Assembly: GCF_008000935.1 (NCBI RefSeq)
Contig: NZ_CP042831.1
Location: 3,720,001-3,784,000 of the forward strand
Source of the DNA: Flavobacterium alkalisoli
Lineage (GTDB): Bacteria; Bacteroidota; Bacteroidia; Flavobacteriales; Flavobacteriaceae
Direction: 5' to 3'
Length of the DNA: 64,000 nucleotides
Each line of letters begins with the position of its first letter. Positions within the stretch are counted from its first letter, which is position 1. Position numbers and translations under genes: made by a program. The notes below the pieces were generated by a model, which was not told where the DNA came from, did no database searches, and worked only from the letters and a program-made list of their open reading frames with translations. Below are positions 38,801 through 48,325 of this stretch, piece after piece.

Positions 38801-39421
38801 TTATTTTATGTCGGTAATAAAGTTCGCTATTAAGTTAGCAAGCTTATCCTGACCTTCTTCTGTTGTAAGGTAACCTCTGTCTTTTTCTGAAGTAATAAAG
38901 CCCATTTCAAAAACAAGCGCCGGAGCTTCTGCTTTTTTAAGCATATAGAAACCCGCTTCTTTAGTTACCACATTATAATCTTTTCCTATTTTATCGGTAA
39001 GCTGTTTTGCATACTGTGCCGACTGTTCTTTCTGGTCGGATTCATTAGCTATAAAAATTTCCATACCTGAAACAGTATTTTCAGGATTTCTTGCAGCATT
39101 AAGGTGTAAAGATAAAACAAGATCGGGCTTAATCTTATTGATGGTCTCTACTCTTTCGTTTAAGTTGACGAATTCATCTCCTGTTCTTGTAAAATGAATT
39201 TTTACATCCTTGTTGTCTTTATTAAGTACTTCAATTTTCTTAGCGATAATTGCAGCAATATCTTTCTCCATGTAATCATTATATACAGCTCCATAGTCTT
39301 TACCGCCGTGTGCGGCATCTATAACTACGTTAAATTCTTTTTTGCTGAAATTTGGTAATGCAAAAGCAAAACATATTAGTACTCCGATAGCGAAAAGATT
39401 TCTGATAAGGTGTTTTTTCAT
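38801..39421 (-). CDS. N-acetylmuramoyl-L-alanine amidase (copy 3, intact)
   Basis: Same 206-aa Amidase_3 protein as copy 2, with H38, E52 and the LVFEMGF catalytic segment. Confidence 0.9.
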   Translation of the reverse strand: MKKHLIRNLFAIGVLICFAFALPNFSKKEFNVVIDAAHGGKDYGAVYNDYMEKDIAAIIAKKIEVLNKDNKDVKIHFTRTGDEFVNLNERVETINKIKPDLVLSLHLNAARNPENTVSGMEIFIANESDQKEQSAQYAKQLTDKIGKDYNVVTKEAGFYMLKKAEAPALVFEMGFITSEKDRGYLTTEEGQDKLANLIANFITDIK

Positions 39422-39507
39422 AATTAGCTGGTTTTGAGTTTATGTGTATACTAACACCACCAAAAATATATAAAAAAATGTGCGCTTTAACGTACAAAAA
39501 TGACCTT

Positions 39508-40068
39508 TTATCGGATTCTTTGGCTTTTCTTTGACGTATCTATCAGTTTTTCCAGTCGGGATATCTGTGTTTTTTCCTGCTTGGCAGAAGTAACCCAATG
39601 CTTCATAAGATTTTTATAATAAGGCGCCTGAGCATTAAAAAATTCCCAGGCAGCTTTATGGTTTTTAAAGATTTTTTCCTGCTCATTGGTAAACTCTGCA
39701 GGAGCTTTCCTTTCATGGGAATATATTTTAGTTTTGCCCTCTTTCAGTTTTTCATAAGCTGCTATCCCCATAGGCTTAACCAAACCGGCTGCCAGCAGCT
39801 CTTCCATCTTTTTTACGTTTACTGCACTCCATATACTGGTTGTCCTTCGCGGAGTAAACCGTATGGAATAAGCTTCTTTATCAATAGTACGCCTGATACC
39901 GTCTATCCAACCAAAACATAGCGCCTCATCTACCGATTGTGGCCATGTAATACTTGGCTTTCCGGTACCTACCTTATAAAAACCGACAAGCAGCTCAGCG
40001 GCTGTTTCATGATTCTCTTCCAGCCATTCCCTAAAGTGGGCAGGAGTTTTAAAAAAGTGTGGTTTCAT
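39508..40068 (-). CDS. YdeI/OmpD-associated-family protein (copy 3)
   Basis: Intact 186-aa protein identical to copy 1. Confidence 0.82.
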   Translation of the reverse strand: MKPHFFKTPAHFREWLEENHETAAELLVGFYKVGTGKPSITWPQSVDEALCFGWIDGIRRTIDKEAYSIRFTPRRTTSIWSAVNVKKMEELLAAGLVKPMGIAAYEKLKEGKTKIYSHERKAPAEFTNEQEKIFKNHKAAWEFFNAQAPYYKNLMKHWVTSAKQEKTQISRLEKLIDTSKKSQRIR

Positions 40069-40077
40069 GGATAGTTA

Positions 40078-40769
40078 TTAAGGTAGCAGTAATGGGATAA
40101 TTTCGTTCAGTTTTTTTATTTCATAAAATTATCGTGTTCAATTTCATGATCTATAAGCTCGTGTGCCCATGTAGTATGAAACGGAACATGACAGGCATAC
40201 CCGCCAATATTAAGCACCGGCAATACATCCGACCTCAATGAATTCCCTATCATAAAGAACTCATGCGGTTCTATATCCAGCCTTTTTAAGAGCTTGTTAT
40301 AGTTAAGTTCTTTTTTATCGGCCATAACCTCTATGTGGTGAAAGTATTCCCCAAGGCCTGAATCATGCAGCTTACGCTGTTGGTCTTTAAGGTCGCCTTT
40401 TGTTGCTACGACCAGTTTATAATTCCCATGAAGTGCCTGTAGGGTTTGCTCTACCCCTTCTAATAATACTATGGGCTTTTGCAGGAGTTCCTTACCCAGT
40501 TCCAGTACCTTATCGATATGTTTTATGCTAACAGTACCATCTGAAACCTCTATGGCTGTTTGTATCATGCTTAGGATATAGCTTTTAATGCCGTAACCAT
40601 ACAGCGGAAGATTTTCTATCTGGTGTTTAAAGAGTGCTTGCGACAGGCTTTGATGGGAAAGATAGTTTTCCATGAGTCCGCAAAATTTCTTTTCGGTCTC
40701 TTCAAAATAGGGTTCGTTTATAAAAAGGGTGTCGTCGGCATCAAAGGCAATTACTTTTAAAGATTTCAT
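40078..40769 (-). pseudogene. HAD-superfamily hydrolase (copy 3), frameshifted at C-terminus
   Basis: One A missing in the run at about 40,126 replaces the last 15 residues of the 230-aa protein with MK and a stop (217 aa). All HAD motifs precede the defect, so the product could still be active if the change is real. Confidence 0.8.
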
Positions 40770-40878
40770 GGCTTTACAAATGGTTTTCTACAAATTTAAA
40801 GATTTAGCTTAAACCTTACATTGAATAATAAAGCCATTCTCAATTTTATGCACCATTATACAAATGCCTTAATAAAAC

Positions 40879-41481
40879 TTATCGTATCTGTACAAGCTCA
40901 AACAGCCCCGGGTAATCTACAACAAAACCATCCTTATCTACCTCAATATCTGCCGTAAAGCCTTTCAGGTTATCAAAGCGGTAAAGCTGCTCGTCCAACC
41001 TGGTATATTTTTGCCTTTCCCTTCTTGCCTCATTAGCCAGTATATCTACATAAATAAGGCTAATCTCTTTGCTTTCGCCTTTCAGTAAATGTAAATTATT
41101 TACCGGAAGCGTGTTTGTTAACGGAGTTAGCGATATATCAATATAGTTACAGCCCTCAAAGTAAAAATGAGGCAGGTTCTTTTTGCATTTCCAGTGTTCG
41201 TTATCATCTAAACCAAGGGAATATTTATAGGTCTTATCAGCCACATTAGCCGATATCTCAAACGACCTTACTTCCCAGTTATTGTTAAGTGTTAACCAGT
41301 ATTCTGCATAAACAGGTTTTCTTTTAACCCAACCTTCAATTTCAGAATGTACCGAGATAGTGGTATCACGGTAATTTACGGCACAATGTTCGTCTGTGTC
41401 GTTTTTTATTCCCTTCCATAAAATACTCAACTGCATATCCGTGAAAATTAAAAGCGGTTTAAGCTTGAGCCAAAACCGCAT
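40879..41481 (-). CDS. Putative glycolipid-binding domain protein (copy 3)
   Basis: Intact 200-aa frame identical to copies 1 and 2. Confidence 0.7.
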   Translation of the reverse strand: MRFWLKLKPLLIFTDMQLSILWKGIKNDTDEHCAVNYRDTTISVHSEIEGWVKRKPVYAEYWLTLNNNWEVRSFEISANVADKTYKYSLGLDDNEHWKCKKNLPHFYFEGCNYIDISLTPLTNTLPVNNLHLLKGESKEISLIYVDILANEARRERQKYTRLDEQLYRFDNLKGFTADIEVDKDGFVVDYPGLFELVQIR

Positions 41482-41526
41482 CTAATTTACTATTTTATCA
41501 GCAATTAATCATTAATAATGAGACAT

Positions 41527-42519
41527 TTAACGCCTTGCCTTTAGTACACCCACTGTACTACCCGATTCGTTAACCAAAGCACCACCATTACCTATATAAA
41601 GGTTGGTTTTATCATTATCGGTAAGCATCATTTTATATCCCGATCTGTTTGATCTAACGAGTCTGGCCACTAAATATACCTTATCTCTTTCCACCTGAAC
41701 CAGGTTACCTTTTACCGTAAGGTAATATTTGCCCTTAGGATCATCACGAAAGTAAGCGTCACTCGCTATGTTCTTATCATATTGTGCACTTTGCTGTATC
41801 CTTTCCTCACGAGTCAGGTTTCTCTCTACTAAAACCTGTTTCGGTTGGGTTACCTCTTTTGGTTTTTCGGCTATTACTACAGGTTTTGGTTTTTCCGGCT
41901 GGGTTTGCACTACGGGTTGTGCAGCAATAGCAGTCCCTCCTGCCCTATTCCATCCTGCCGCAATGGCAATAAGCCTGTCGCTTTTAGGCGGATGAGAATG
42001 CGACCCCTTAATACTGGCTATGGTACCCATTACTGCCTGTGCATCGGCAAGAGTGGCTCCCAACCTGCCCAATACAAAACCGGAAAACTCATCGGCATCC
42101 AGCTCGGTTTGTGGCCTGCTGCCCACATTGTCCAGCGTATGCCCGTTAAGGTGGTGGCCTATTTCATGTGCCAGTATACTTATGGCTGCCCAGTCACTAC
42201 CCGTTACCGAGTTGATGTTAGCCATAAACTTTGGGTTATATAATATATAGCGTTTGCCTTTTAAAATAACGGCAGCTGCATTAGGTACATTTGCAGCACG
42301 CAATTCAAAATTAGCTTTAAGGCCAATTACCGACATAATATTTTTTACTGCCGACTCTGCCGAGGCTTCGGGTTTATAGGCATGGATATCACCCGTAACA
42401 GCTTCTCCGTAATAACTGCACATTTGGGTATATTTTGCCGAAGCAAATACCTTTTGTGCACTAACTCCGGCCGTACTGCATAGGGCAAAACTTAATAGAA
42501 AGGCTTTTAAAATCTTCAT
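41527..42519 (-). CDS. M48-type metalloprotease with SH3-like C-terminus (copy 3, intact)
   Basis: A 330-aa exported protein: signal peptide to about residue 21 (AGVSAQ), a zinc metallopeptidase domain with H118-E-x-x-H122 (AHEIGHH) and a downstream D/E in ELDADEFSG as third ligand. A Pro/Lys/Gln-rich linker (about 200-235) follows, then a C-terminal module (KYYLTVKGNLVQVERDKVYL). The M48-like motif HEIGHH and LDADEF suggest a periplasmic or outer-membrane quality-control protease. It is divergent from tetR. Confidence 0.85.
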   Translation of the reverse strand: MKILKAFLLSFALCSTAGVSAQKVFASAKYTQMCSYYGEAVTGDIHAYKPEASAESAVKNIMSVIGLKANFELRAANVPNAAAVILKGKRYILYNPKFMANINSVTGSDWAAISILAHEIGHHLNGHTLDNVGSRPQTELDADEFSGFVLGRLGATLADAQAVMGTIASIKGSHSHPPKSDRLIAIAAGWNRAGGTAIAAQPVVQTQPEKPKPVVIAEKPKEVTQPKQVLVERNLTREERIQQSAQYDKNIASDAYFRDDPKGKYYLTVKGNLVQVERDKVYLVARLVRSNRSGYKMMLTDNDKTNLYIGNGGALVNESGSTVGVLKARR

Positions 42520-42650
42520 TTGGCTTAGGAGAATAAATTTGACATTTGGTTTTATATAACATAATACTAACGGAATAAATTAAAGGGTTAGTATACTTTT
42601 TAACACCCTTACTAACTATAACGTTATTTGTTAAATAACTGTTAACAGCA

Positions 42651-42691
42651 AATTTAAACAAACGTTTAATTTAAACAAACGTTTAACTTTG
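42651..42691 (+). promoter_or_regulatory. Tandem 17-bp operators (copy 3)
   Basis: AATTTAAACAAACGTTT at 42,651-42,667 and again at 42,668-42,684, followed by the TAACTTTG box. Confidence 0.6.
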
Positions 42692-42714
42692 CAGAGAATT
42701 TTGAATTCTATATC

Positions 42715-43338
42715 ATGACAGAATACAATGATAAGCAGTTAGAGATACTCAAAGCAGCAGAGATACTGTTTGCCAGCGAGGGCTTTGACGGCACTTCTAT
42801 AAGAAGTATAGCTAAGGCTGCTAAGGTTAATATTGCAATGATCTCTTATTATTTCGGTTCAAAAGAAAAAATGCTGGAAGCTCTTATTATATACCGTACA
42901 TCGGATATGAGAATGCAGCTTGACATCATTTCTAAGGAAGATCTTACTCCTTCCGAAAAAGTAGACCGACTTATAGACCTTTACATTTCCCGTATTAATA
43001 AGAACAAGTGTATGTACCAGATACTGCACTTTGAGCTTTCCACCAAAAAAAGAATAATGGACATGAAGGCATTTACCGATGTAAAACGCCAGAATATGGA
43101 AGCCTTTACCAAAATTATTAATGAAGGGCAGGAACAGGGAATATTTAGAAAAGATGTAAATATTAATCTTATACCCCCTACTATTATGGGTACACTGGTA
43201 CATTTCCAGATGAACAGGCCTTTCTTTGAGGCTCACTTAGGAATCAGTACCGATGAGGCTTACGAAAACTATATAGAAAACGAGTTAACAATTCACATTA
43301 AACAAACCATTAAAGCACTTTTAGTTCATGAAAACTAG
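42715..43338 (+). CDS. TetR-family repressor (copy 3)
   Basis: Intact 207-aa protein, first gene of the efflux operon; overlaps tolC by 11 nt. Confidence 0.92.
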   Translation: MTEYNDKQLEILKAAEILFASEGFDGTSIRSIAKAAKVNIAMISYYFGSKEKMLEALIIYRTSDMRMQLDIISKEDLTPSEKVDRLIDLYISRINKNKCMYQILHFELSTKKRIMDMKAFTDVKRQNMEAFTKIINEGQEQGIFRKDVNINLIPPTIMGTLVHFQMNRPFFEAHLGISTDEAYENYIENELTIHIKQTIKALLVHEN

Positions 43339-44674
43339 ATATTTACTGCTGGCCGGGGCGTTATTTCTTTCCGGCATTACTGCAATGCAGGCTCAGGAGA
43401 AAAAGTCGCTTACCCTTGATGAGGCCATAGGTCTGGCAGTTACAAAAAGTAATGAGGCGACACTTGCCGATACTAAGGTTTCCACTTCAAAGTATGAAAT
43501 GGAAAGCGTAAAGAATAATATTTATCCTGAAGTTAAACTTTCAGGGCAATACCAAAGGCTTACAGATCCTAACATTACTCTTAAAATCCCTACAGGAGAC
43601 AGTAATGACGGAGAAACGGCTTCAGGCTCACCAAAAGTAGACCAGCTTATGTTAGGTATGGCAACTGTGGGTATGCCTTTGTTTTCGGGCTTTAAGCTTA
43701 AAAATAGCATAGAGGCTTCAACCGATGCTTATAATGCTGAAAGCTTTAATGCAGCGCATACTAAAGAACAAATTGCAATGCAAACCATTGTATTGTATGT
43801 TAACCTTTATAAAGCTCAGGAATCTATAAGCCTTATACAGGAAAACCTGAAAAGCGCTAACCAACGTGTTACTGACTTTACAGCTATGGAGCAAAATGGC
43901 ATTATTGCCCGTAACGACCTGCTTAAAGCACAGTTACAGGCATCTAACATTGAGCTTTCTCTTGAAGATGCTAAGAAAAGAGCTTCTACCATTAACTACC
44001 AGCTGGTAACATTACTAAAGCTTCAGGAAGGTACACAGCTGGAACCAAACTCTTCTTATTTTGAAGAAGCTTCTGAATTAAACACTGCTATTACAGAACA
44101 GGATGCCATAAATCAGAGGAATGACCTTGAGGCTTTAAGATGGCAGCAAAAAGCCAGCGAAGCCAACATGAAGGTTGCCAAAGCTGACTACTACCCTACA
44201 GTAACACTTTTAGGTGGTTATGCAGCTATTGATATTAAAAACGTATTTCAGGTAACCAATGCAATTAATTTTGGTGTAGGTGTTTCTTATGACATTTCTA
44301 ATCTGTTTAAAAACGGTAAGCACGTTAAAACTGCTGCCAGCCGTGCAGAAGCTACAAGACAGGAAGTGGAAATACTTACCGACAGAATTAAGGTTCAGGT
44401 ACAGGATGCCCTTGAAAACTATAACCTTGCCATTAAACAAAACAGGGTTTATACACAAGCCGTTGCCCAGGCGGACGAAAATTACCGTATAGTAAAAGAT
44501 AAATATGATAACGGCCTTAGCGATACAAACGACCTTTTAGAGGCAGATGTTCAACAGCTACAGGCAAAATTAAACGAAACATTCTCTAAAGCAGATATTA
44601 CTCAGCGTTACTATGAGCTGCTGAATGTTTCAGGAAAATTAACTAACTCTTTCAATCTTACTCAAACAAAATAA
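43328..44674 (+). CDS. TolC-family outer-membrane efflux protein (copy 3, intact)
   Basis: A 448-aa protein forming the outer-membrane duct of a tripartite pump. Signal peptide to about residue 22 (AMQAQ), then two OEP repeats: LTLDEAIGLAVTKSNEATLA opens the first, and the second contains RQEVEILTDRIKVQVQDALE and DNGLSDTNDLLEADVQ (the standard G-x-x-x-x-x-D-L-L-x-A motif). Nine nt separate it from hlyD. This is the only uninterrupted copy. Confidence 0.92.
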   Translation: MKTRYLLLAGALFLSGITAMQAQEKKSLTLDEAIGLAVTKSNEATLADTKVSTSKYEMESVKNNIYPEVKLSGQYQRLTDPNITLKIPTGDSNDGETASGSPKVDQLMLGMATVGMPLFSGFKLKNSIEASTDAYNAESFNAAHTKEQIAMQTIVLYVNLYKAQESISLIQENLKSANQRVTDFTAMEQNGIIARNDLLKAQLQASNIELSLEDAKKRASTINYQLVTLLKLQEGTQLEPNSSYFEEASELNTAITEQDAINQRNDLEALRWQQKASEANMKVAKADYYPTVTLLGGYAAIDIKNVFQVTNAINFGVGVSYDISNLFKNGKHVKTAASRAEATRQEVEILTDRIKVQVQDALENYNLAIKQNRVYTQAVAQADENYRIVKDKYDNGLSDTNDLLEADVQQLQAKLNETFSKADITQRYYELLNVSGKLTNSFNLTQTK

Positions 44675-44683
44675 TCCTCCATC

Positions 44684-45763
44684 ATGGAAAAAAAGAAAAC
44701 AAATAAAAAGTTCCTTTTCATACTTATAGCACTTGTAGCTGTTGGCGGAACTTATGGTACATACAAATACCTTCACTCGTTAGCTCATGAAACTACTGAT
44801 GATGCACAGATAGAAAAAAACATGAGCCCTATTATACCTCGTGTTACCGGATACATTACTAAAGTATATGTAAAAGACAATGACTTTGTAAAAAAAGGCG
44901 ATACGCTTTTTGTTATAGACGATAAAGATTATGTAGTAAGGGTTGAAGAAGCTAAAGCTGCACTTGCCGCTGCCGAAGGTAGTTTTGCAGTTGCTAAAGC
45001 CGATGTAGGAAGCGCTGTTGCTAACGTATCGGTTTCTGAGGCTAACGTACAGTCTACAAAAGGAAACATAGAAGCTGCTAAAGTAAGGCTTTGGAGAGCC
45101 ACCAACGACTTTGAGCGTTACGAAAACTTATATAAAAATCACTCCATAACTAAACAACAATTTGAGCAGGCGCAAGCCGCAAAGCAAGAGGCTGAAGCAC
45201 AGTTAAACGTGTTACAGCAACAACAGGCAGCCAGCAACTACCAAAAAAATGCGATTATCTCGAAATCGAATGTGTCCAACAAACAAACGGAAGTTGCTGC
45301 TGCTAACATTGAGAAGGCCAAAGCCGCTCTTGATGCTGCAAAACTTAATTTGGATTACACTGTAGTTACCGCTTCTGTAGACGGACAGGTTTCTACTATC
45401 GATTTACAGCCGGGACAGCTAGTAGCTCCGGGACAAGCCCTGTTTTACGTTATAAATAATAACGAGACATGGGTAGTGGCTAACTTTAAGGAAACTCAGC
45501 TTAACAAAATGACCGAAGGTCAAAAAGTAGTTGTGAAAGTAGATGCTTATCCTGATACCGAGTTTGAAGGTGTATTAACATCTTTCTCTCCTGCTACAGG
45601 GTCTCGTTTCTCTTTACTTCCTCCTGATAATGCTACAGGTAACTTTGTTAAGACAGTACAAAGGCTACCGGTAAAAATAAGCTTAACTGAAAATAACGAT
45701 AAAGAAAAAGTAAAACTACTTCGTCCGGGTATGAACGTAGAAGTAGATGTACATATAAAATAA
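44684..45763 (+). CDS. HlyD/EmrA-type membrane fusion protein (copy 3, intact)
   Basis: A 359-aa periplasmic adaptor with one N-terminal span (about 9-26). The beta-barrel/lipoyl half begins TTDDAQIEKNMSPIIPRVTG (the EmrA T-D-D-A signature). A long Ala/Gln-rich coiled coil lies at about 95-210, and the second lipoyl half at YTVVTASVDGQVSTIDLQPG. It links the MFS pump to TolC. One nt separates it from emrB. Only uninterrupted copy. Confidence 0.92.
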   Translation: MEKKKTNKKFLFILIALVAVGGTYGTYKYLHSLAHETTDDAQIEKNMSPIIPRVTGYITKVYVKDNDFVKKGDTLFVIDDKDYVVRVEEAKAALAAAEGSFAVAKADVGSAVANVSVSEANVQSTKGNIEAAKVRLWRATNDFERYENLYKNHSITKQQFEQAQAAKQEAEAQLNVLQQQQAASNYQKNAIISKSNVSNKQTEVAAANIEKAKAALDAAKLNLDYTVVTASVDGQVSTIDLQPGQLVAPGQALFYVINNNETWVVANFKETQLNKMTEGQKVVVKVDAYPDTEFEGVLTSFSPATGSRFSLLPPDNATGNFVKTVQRLPVKISLTENNDKEKVKLLRPGMNVEVDVHIK

Positions 45764-45764
45764 T

Positions 45765-47353
45765 ATGGCAGCAACAGTAACACAGGATGACAGCCTGGTA
45801 GAATATGGCTTTAGGCGGGTAATTATTACCATTACCGCGGTACTGTGTGCCCTGCTTGAAATTGTAGATACTACAATTGTAAACGTAGCATTAAACCAAA
45901 TGCGCGGTACACTGGGTGCAACCCTTACCGACATTGCGTGGGTAATTACTGCCTATGCTATTGCTAATGTTATTATTATACAATGACAAGCTGGCTGTCT
46001 CAGCAGTTTGGACGACGAAATTATTTTGCCGTATCTATTATAGTATTTACCGTAGCTTCGTTTTTATGTGGTAATGCCACTAATATATGGGAGCTTGTAT
46101 TCTTTAGGTTCATACAAGGTATGGGTGGTGGTGCTCTGCTGGTAACAGCACAAACTATTATTACCGAGAGTTACCCGGCCGAAAAAAGAGGTATGGCACA
46201 GGCCATATATGGTATGGGTGTAATTGTAGGACCTACATTGGGTCCGCCGCTTGGTGGTTATATTGTAGATCACTATCACTGGGGATGGATATTTTATATA
46301 AACGTTCCGTTAGGTATTATCGCTACCCTTCTTACACTTATGTATGTAAAGAGCCCTAAATATGGCGAAAAGCTTAAACCTAATCAGGTAGACTGGTGGG
46401 GTATTGTTTTCCTGGCCTCGTTTATCGGTTCGCTACAATATGTGCTGGAACACGGACAGCAGGATGACTGGTTTGCCGATCCAACCATTATAATGCTGAG
46501 TATTATATCTGTATTTGGATTACTGGCATTTATATGGCGGGAAATGACCTACCAATACCCTATTGTAAACCTAAGCGTCCTCAAGGACAGTAACCTGCGT
46601 ATAGGTACTATAATGTGTTTTATACTTGGTTTCGGTTTATATGGTTCAACATTTATCGTCCCTATATATACACAGTCGGTTTTAGGGTGGACAGCTCTTG
46701 AAACGGGATTATTATTAATACCCAGTTCATTAACAACAGCCTTCATGATGCCTATAATAGGTAGGTTAATACAAAAAGGAGTACCACAAACCTATATGGT
46801 TGCCGTTGGTTTCCTTGTGTTCTTCTTCTTTACCTTCTGGATGCATAACATCATTACTAATGATACGGGAGAAGAACACATGTTCTGGCCACTTATTATG
46901 CGAGGTATGGGACTTGGATTACTATTTGTACCTATTACCACACTATCACTTTCTACCCTAAAAGGTAAAGGTATTGGTGAGGGAGCAGCATTTACAGGTA
47001 TGATGCGCCAGCTAGGTGGTTCTTTTGGTATCGCCATCATTACCACTTTTATTTCAAGATTTGGCCAACAGCACAGGGTAGATTTAATATCTCACCTTGA
47101 TAAAGCAAGCTTTGCGGTACAGCAACGTGTAGAAGGATTAAAACACAGCTTTATGGGCAAAGGTTTCTCTGAAAGTGAATCGTTAGCTAAGGCATATCAG
47201 ATACTTGACTTTAACGTAACTAAGCAGGCAACCATACTATCTTATATGGATGTATTTATGTACCTGGGTATACTATTCTTATTATGTATACCGTTTATAC
47301 TGCTTGTTAAACGCGGAAAAGGTAAAGTAGATATGAGTGAGGCAATGCATTAA
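45765..47353 (+). pseudogene. DHA2-family MFS drug transporter, EmrB-like (copy 3), one frameshift
   Basis: A 14-TM proton-driven exporter, 529 aa by consensus. Copy 3 lacks one C at about 45,981 (ATACAATG for ATACCAATG) and so is read as 73 plus 456 residues. The DHA2 motif-C-like stretch GVIVGPTLGPPLGG and RFIQGMGGGALL (motif A region) are present. None of the three copies has an open frame, yet the consensus does, so the gene is probably intact in the organism. Confidence 0.88.
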
Positions 47354-47408
47354 AATTGTTTTGGTTATTTAATATAGTAACATTAGGCTTTTGCCAAAGT
47401 GTTCAAAC

Positions 47409-47440
47409 AAAAAACTCCGAAGGCAACTTCGGAGTTTTTT
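47409..47440. terminator. emrB/yaaA bidirectional terminator (native context)
   Basis: AAAAAACTCCGAAG, tetraloop GCAA, CTTCGGAGTTTTTT: a 14-bp stem between the convergent emrB and yaaA genes. The same hairpin forms the palindrome centre at 26,351. Confidence 0.9.
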
Positions 47441-47455
47441 ATGTTTTATAAGTTT

Positions 47456-48214
47456 CTATCTTGTAAAAACCAGCTTATTGCCTTTAGATAATTTGGCGTC
47501 AAATTTATAGCCTTCATAATCAAAACCTTTTAATCCGCTAAGGGAACGTATATTATGGTCTATTATATAACGTACCATCATACCCCTCGCCTTCTTGGCA
47601 AAAAAGCTTATCATTTTAAGTTTACCGTCTTTGTAATCCTTGAATTCAGGAGTAATTACCGGTACTTTTAAAGCTTTTGTATCTACCGCATCAAAGTATT
47701 CCTTACTCGCAAGGTTTACAAACAACTCGTCGTCCTTTAGCTCATCATTTAAGGCCTGAGTAACCGTTTTTTTCCAAAACTCATACAGGTTTTTACTTCC
47801 TTCTACAGGTAGCTGAGTACCCATTTCAAGTCGGTAAGGCTGAATCAGGTCAAGCGGTTTTAATACACCATAAAGTCCCGATAGTATCCTTAGGCTATCC
47901 TGTAGCTTATTAAGCTTGGTTGTTGGTATGGTATAAGCATCAAGCCCCACATATACATCCCCGTTAAAGGCATACATTGCCGGGCGTGCATTTTTAGTGG
48001 TAAACGGTGTTTTCCATTCCTGGTTGCGCTGCCAGTTAAGTTCGGCAAGTTTATCGCTTATGTCCATAAGCTTGCTTAATTCAGCGGGCGATTTTTCTTT
48101 AAGTTTTTTATGAATAACCTCACTTTGCTCTAAAAAGGCAGGTTGTGAATTTTTTCTTGTAGGTAATTTTGTTTCAAAATCAAGCGACTTTGCAGGAGAT
48201 ATAACGATCTTCAT
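47456..48214 (-). CDS. yaaA: Peroxide-stress protein YaaA
   Basis: A 252-aa DUF328/YaaA protein covering the whole family length: start [18 protein letters not shown], then [36 protein letters not shown] and [19 protein letters not shown]. In E. coli the homologue limits free iron during peroxide stress and has DNA-binding ability. It is monocistronic here, with a strong promoter upstream. Confidence 0.93.
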   Translation of the reverse strand: MKIVISPAKSLDFETKLPTRKNSQPAFLEQSEVIHKKLKEKSPAELSKLMDISDKLAELNWQRNQEWKTPFTTKNARPAMYAFNGDVYVGLDAYTIPTTKLNKLQDSLRILSGLYGVLKPLDLIQPYRLEMGTQLPVEGSKNLYEFWKKTVTQALNDELKDDELFVNLASKEYFDAVDTKALKVPVITPEFKDYKDGKLKMISFFAKKARGMMVRYIIDHNIRSLSGLKGFDYEGYKFDAKLSKGNKLVFTR

Positions 48215-48233
48215 ATACTAATTTGTTATGTTT

Positions 48234-48264
48234 CAAAGTTAATGATTGTAACATTATCGGCAAA
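48234..48264 (-). promoter_or_regulatory. yaaA promoter
   Basis: On the minus strand TTTG (48,261-48,264), 19-nt spacer, TAACTTTG (48,234-48,241): a complete match to the Bacteroidota consensus, 20 nt before the start codon. Confidence 0.75.
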
Positions 48265-48325
48265 ACATATACGAATACTATAAATAAGGAGTTTTCTTAT
48301 TTAACCATTAACCAACTAAAATAAA

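Larger units (their letters stand above)
36769..47424 (+). repeat. Triplicated block, copy 3 (direct)
   Basis: Direct copy equivalent to 15,700-26,351. It continues past the emrB terminator (47,409-47,440) into unique DNA, so this copy marks the native right flank. Only three private differences were found (38,290 T run, 40,126, 45,981), making it the cleanest copy. Confidence 0.95.

Noticed and set aside
15700..47424. The triplicated block as a composite transposon or other mobile element
   Set aside because: No transposase, integrase, terminal inverted repeat or target duplication at its edges, and its genes are ordinary chromosomal ones.
15700..47424. Missed sequencing adapter as the full explanation of the inversions
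   Set aside because: It predicts symmetric turns at both ends; the second junction is offset by 238 bp and the first coincides with a natural hairpin. Other artefacts remain possible.
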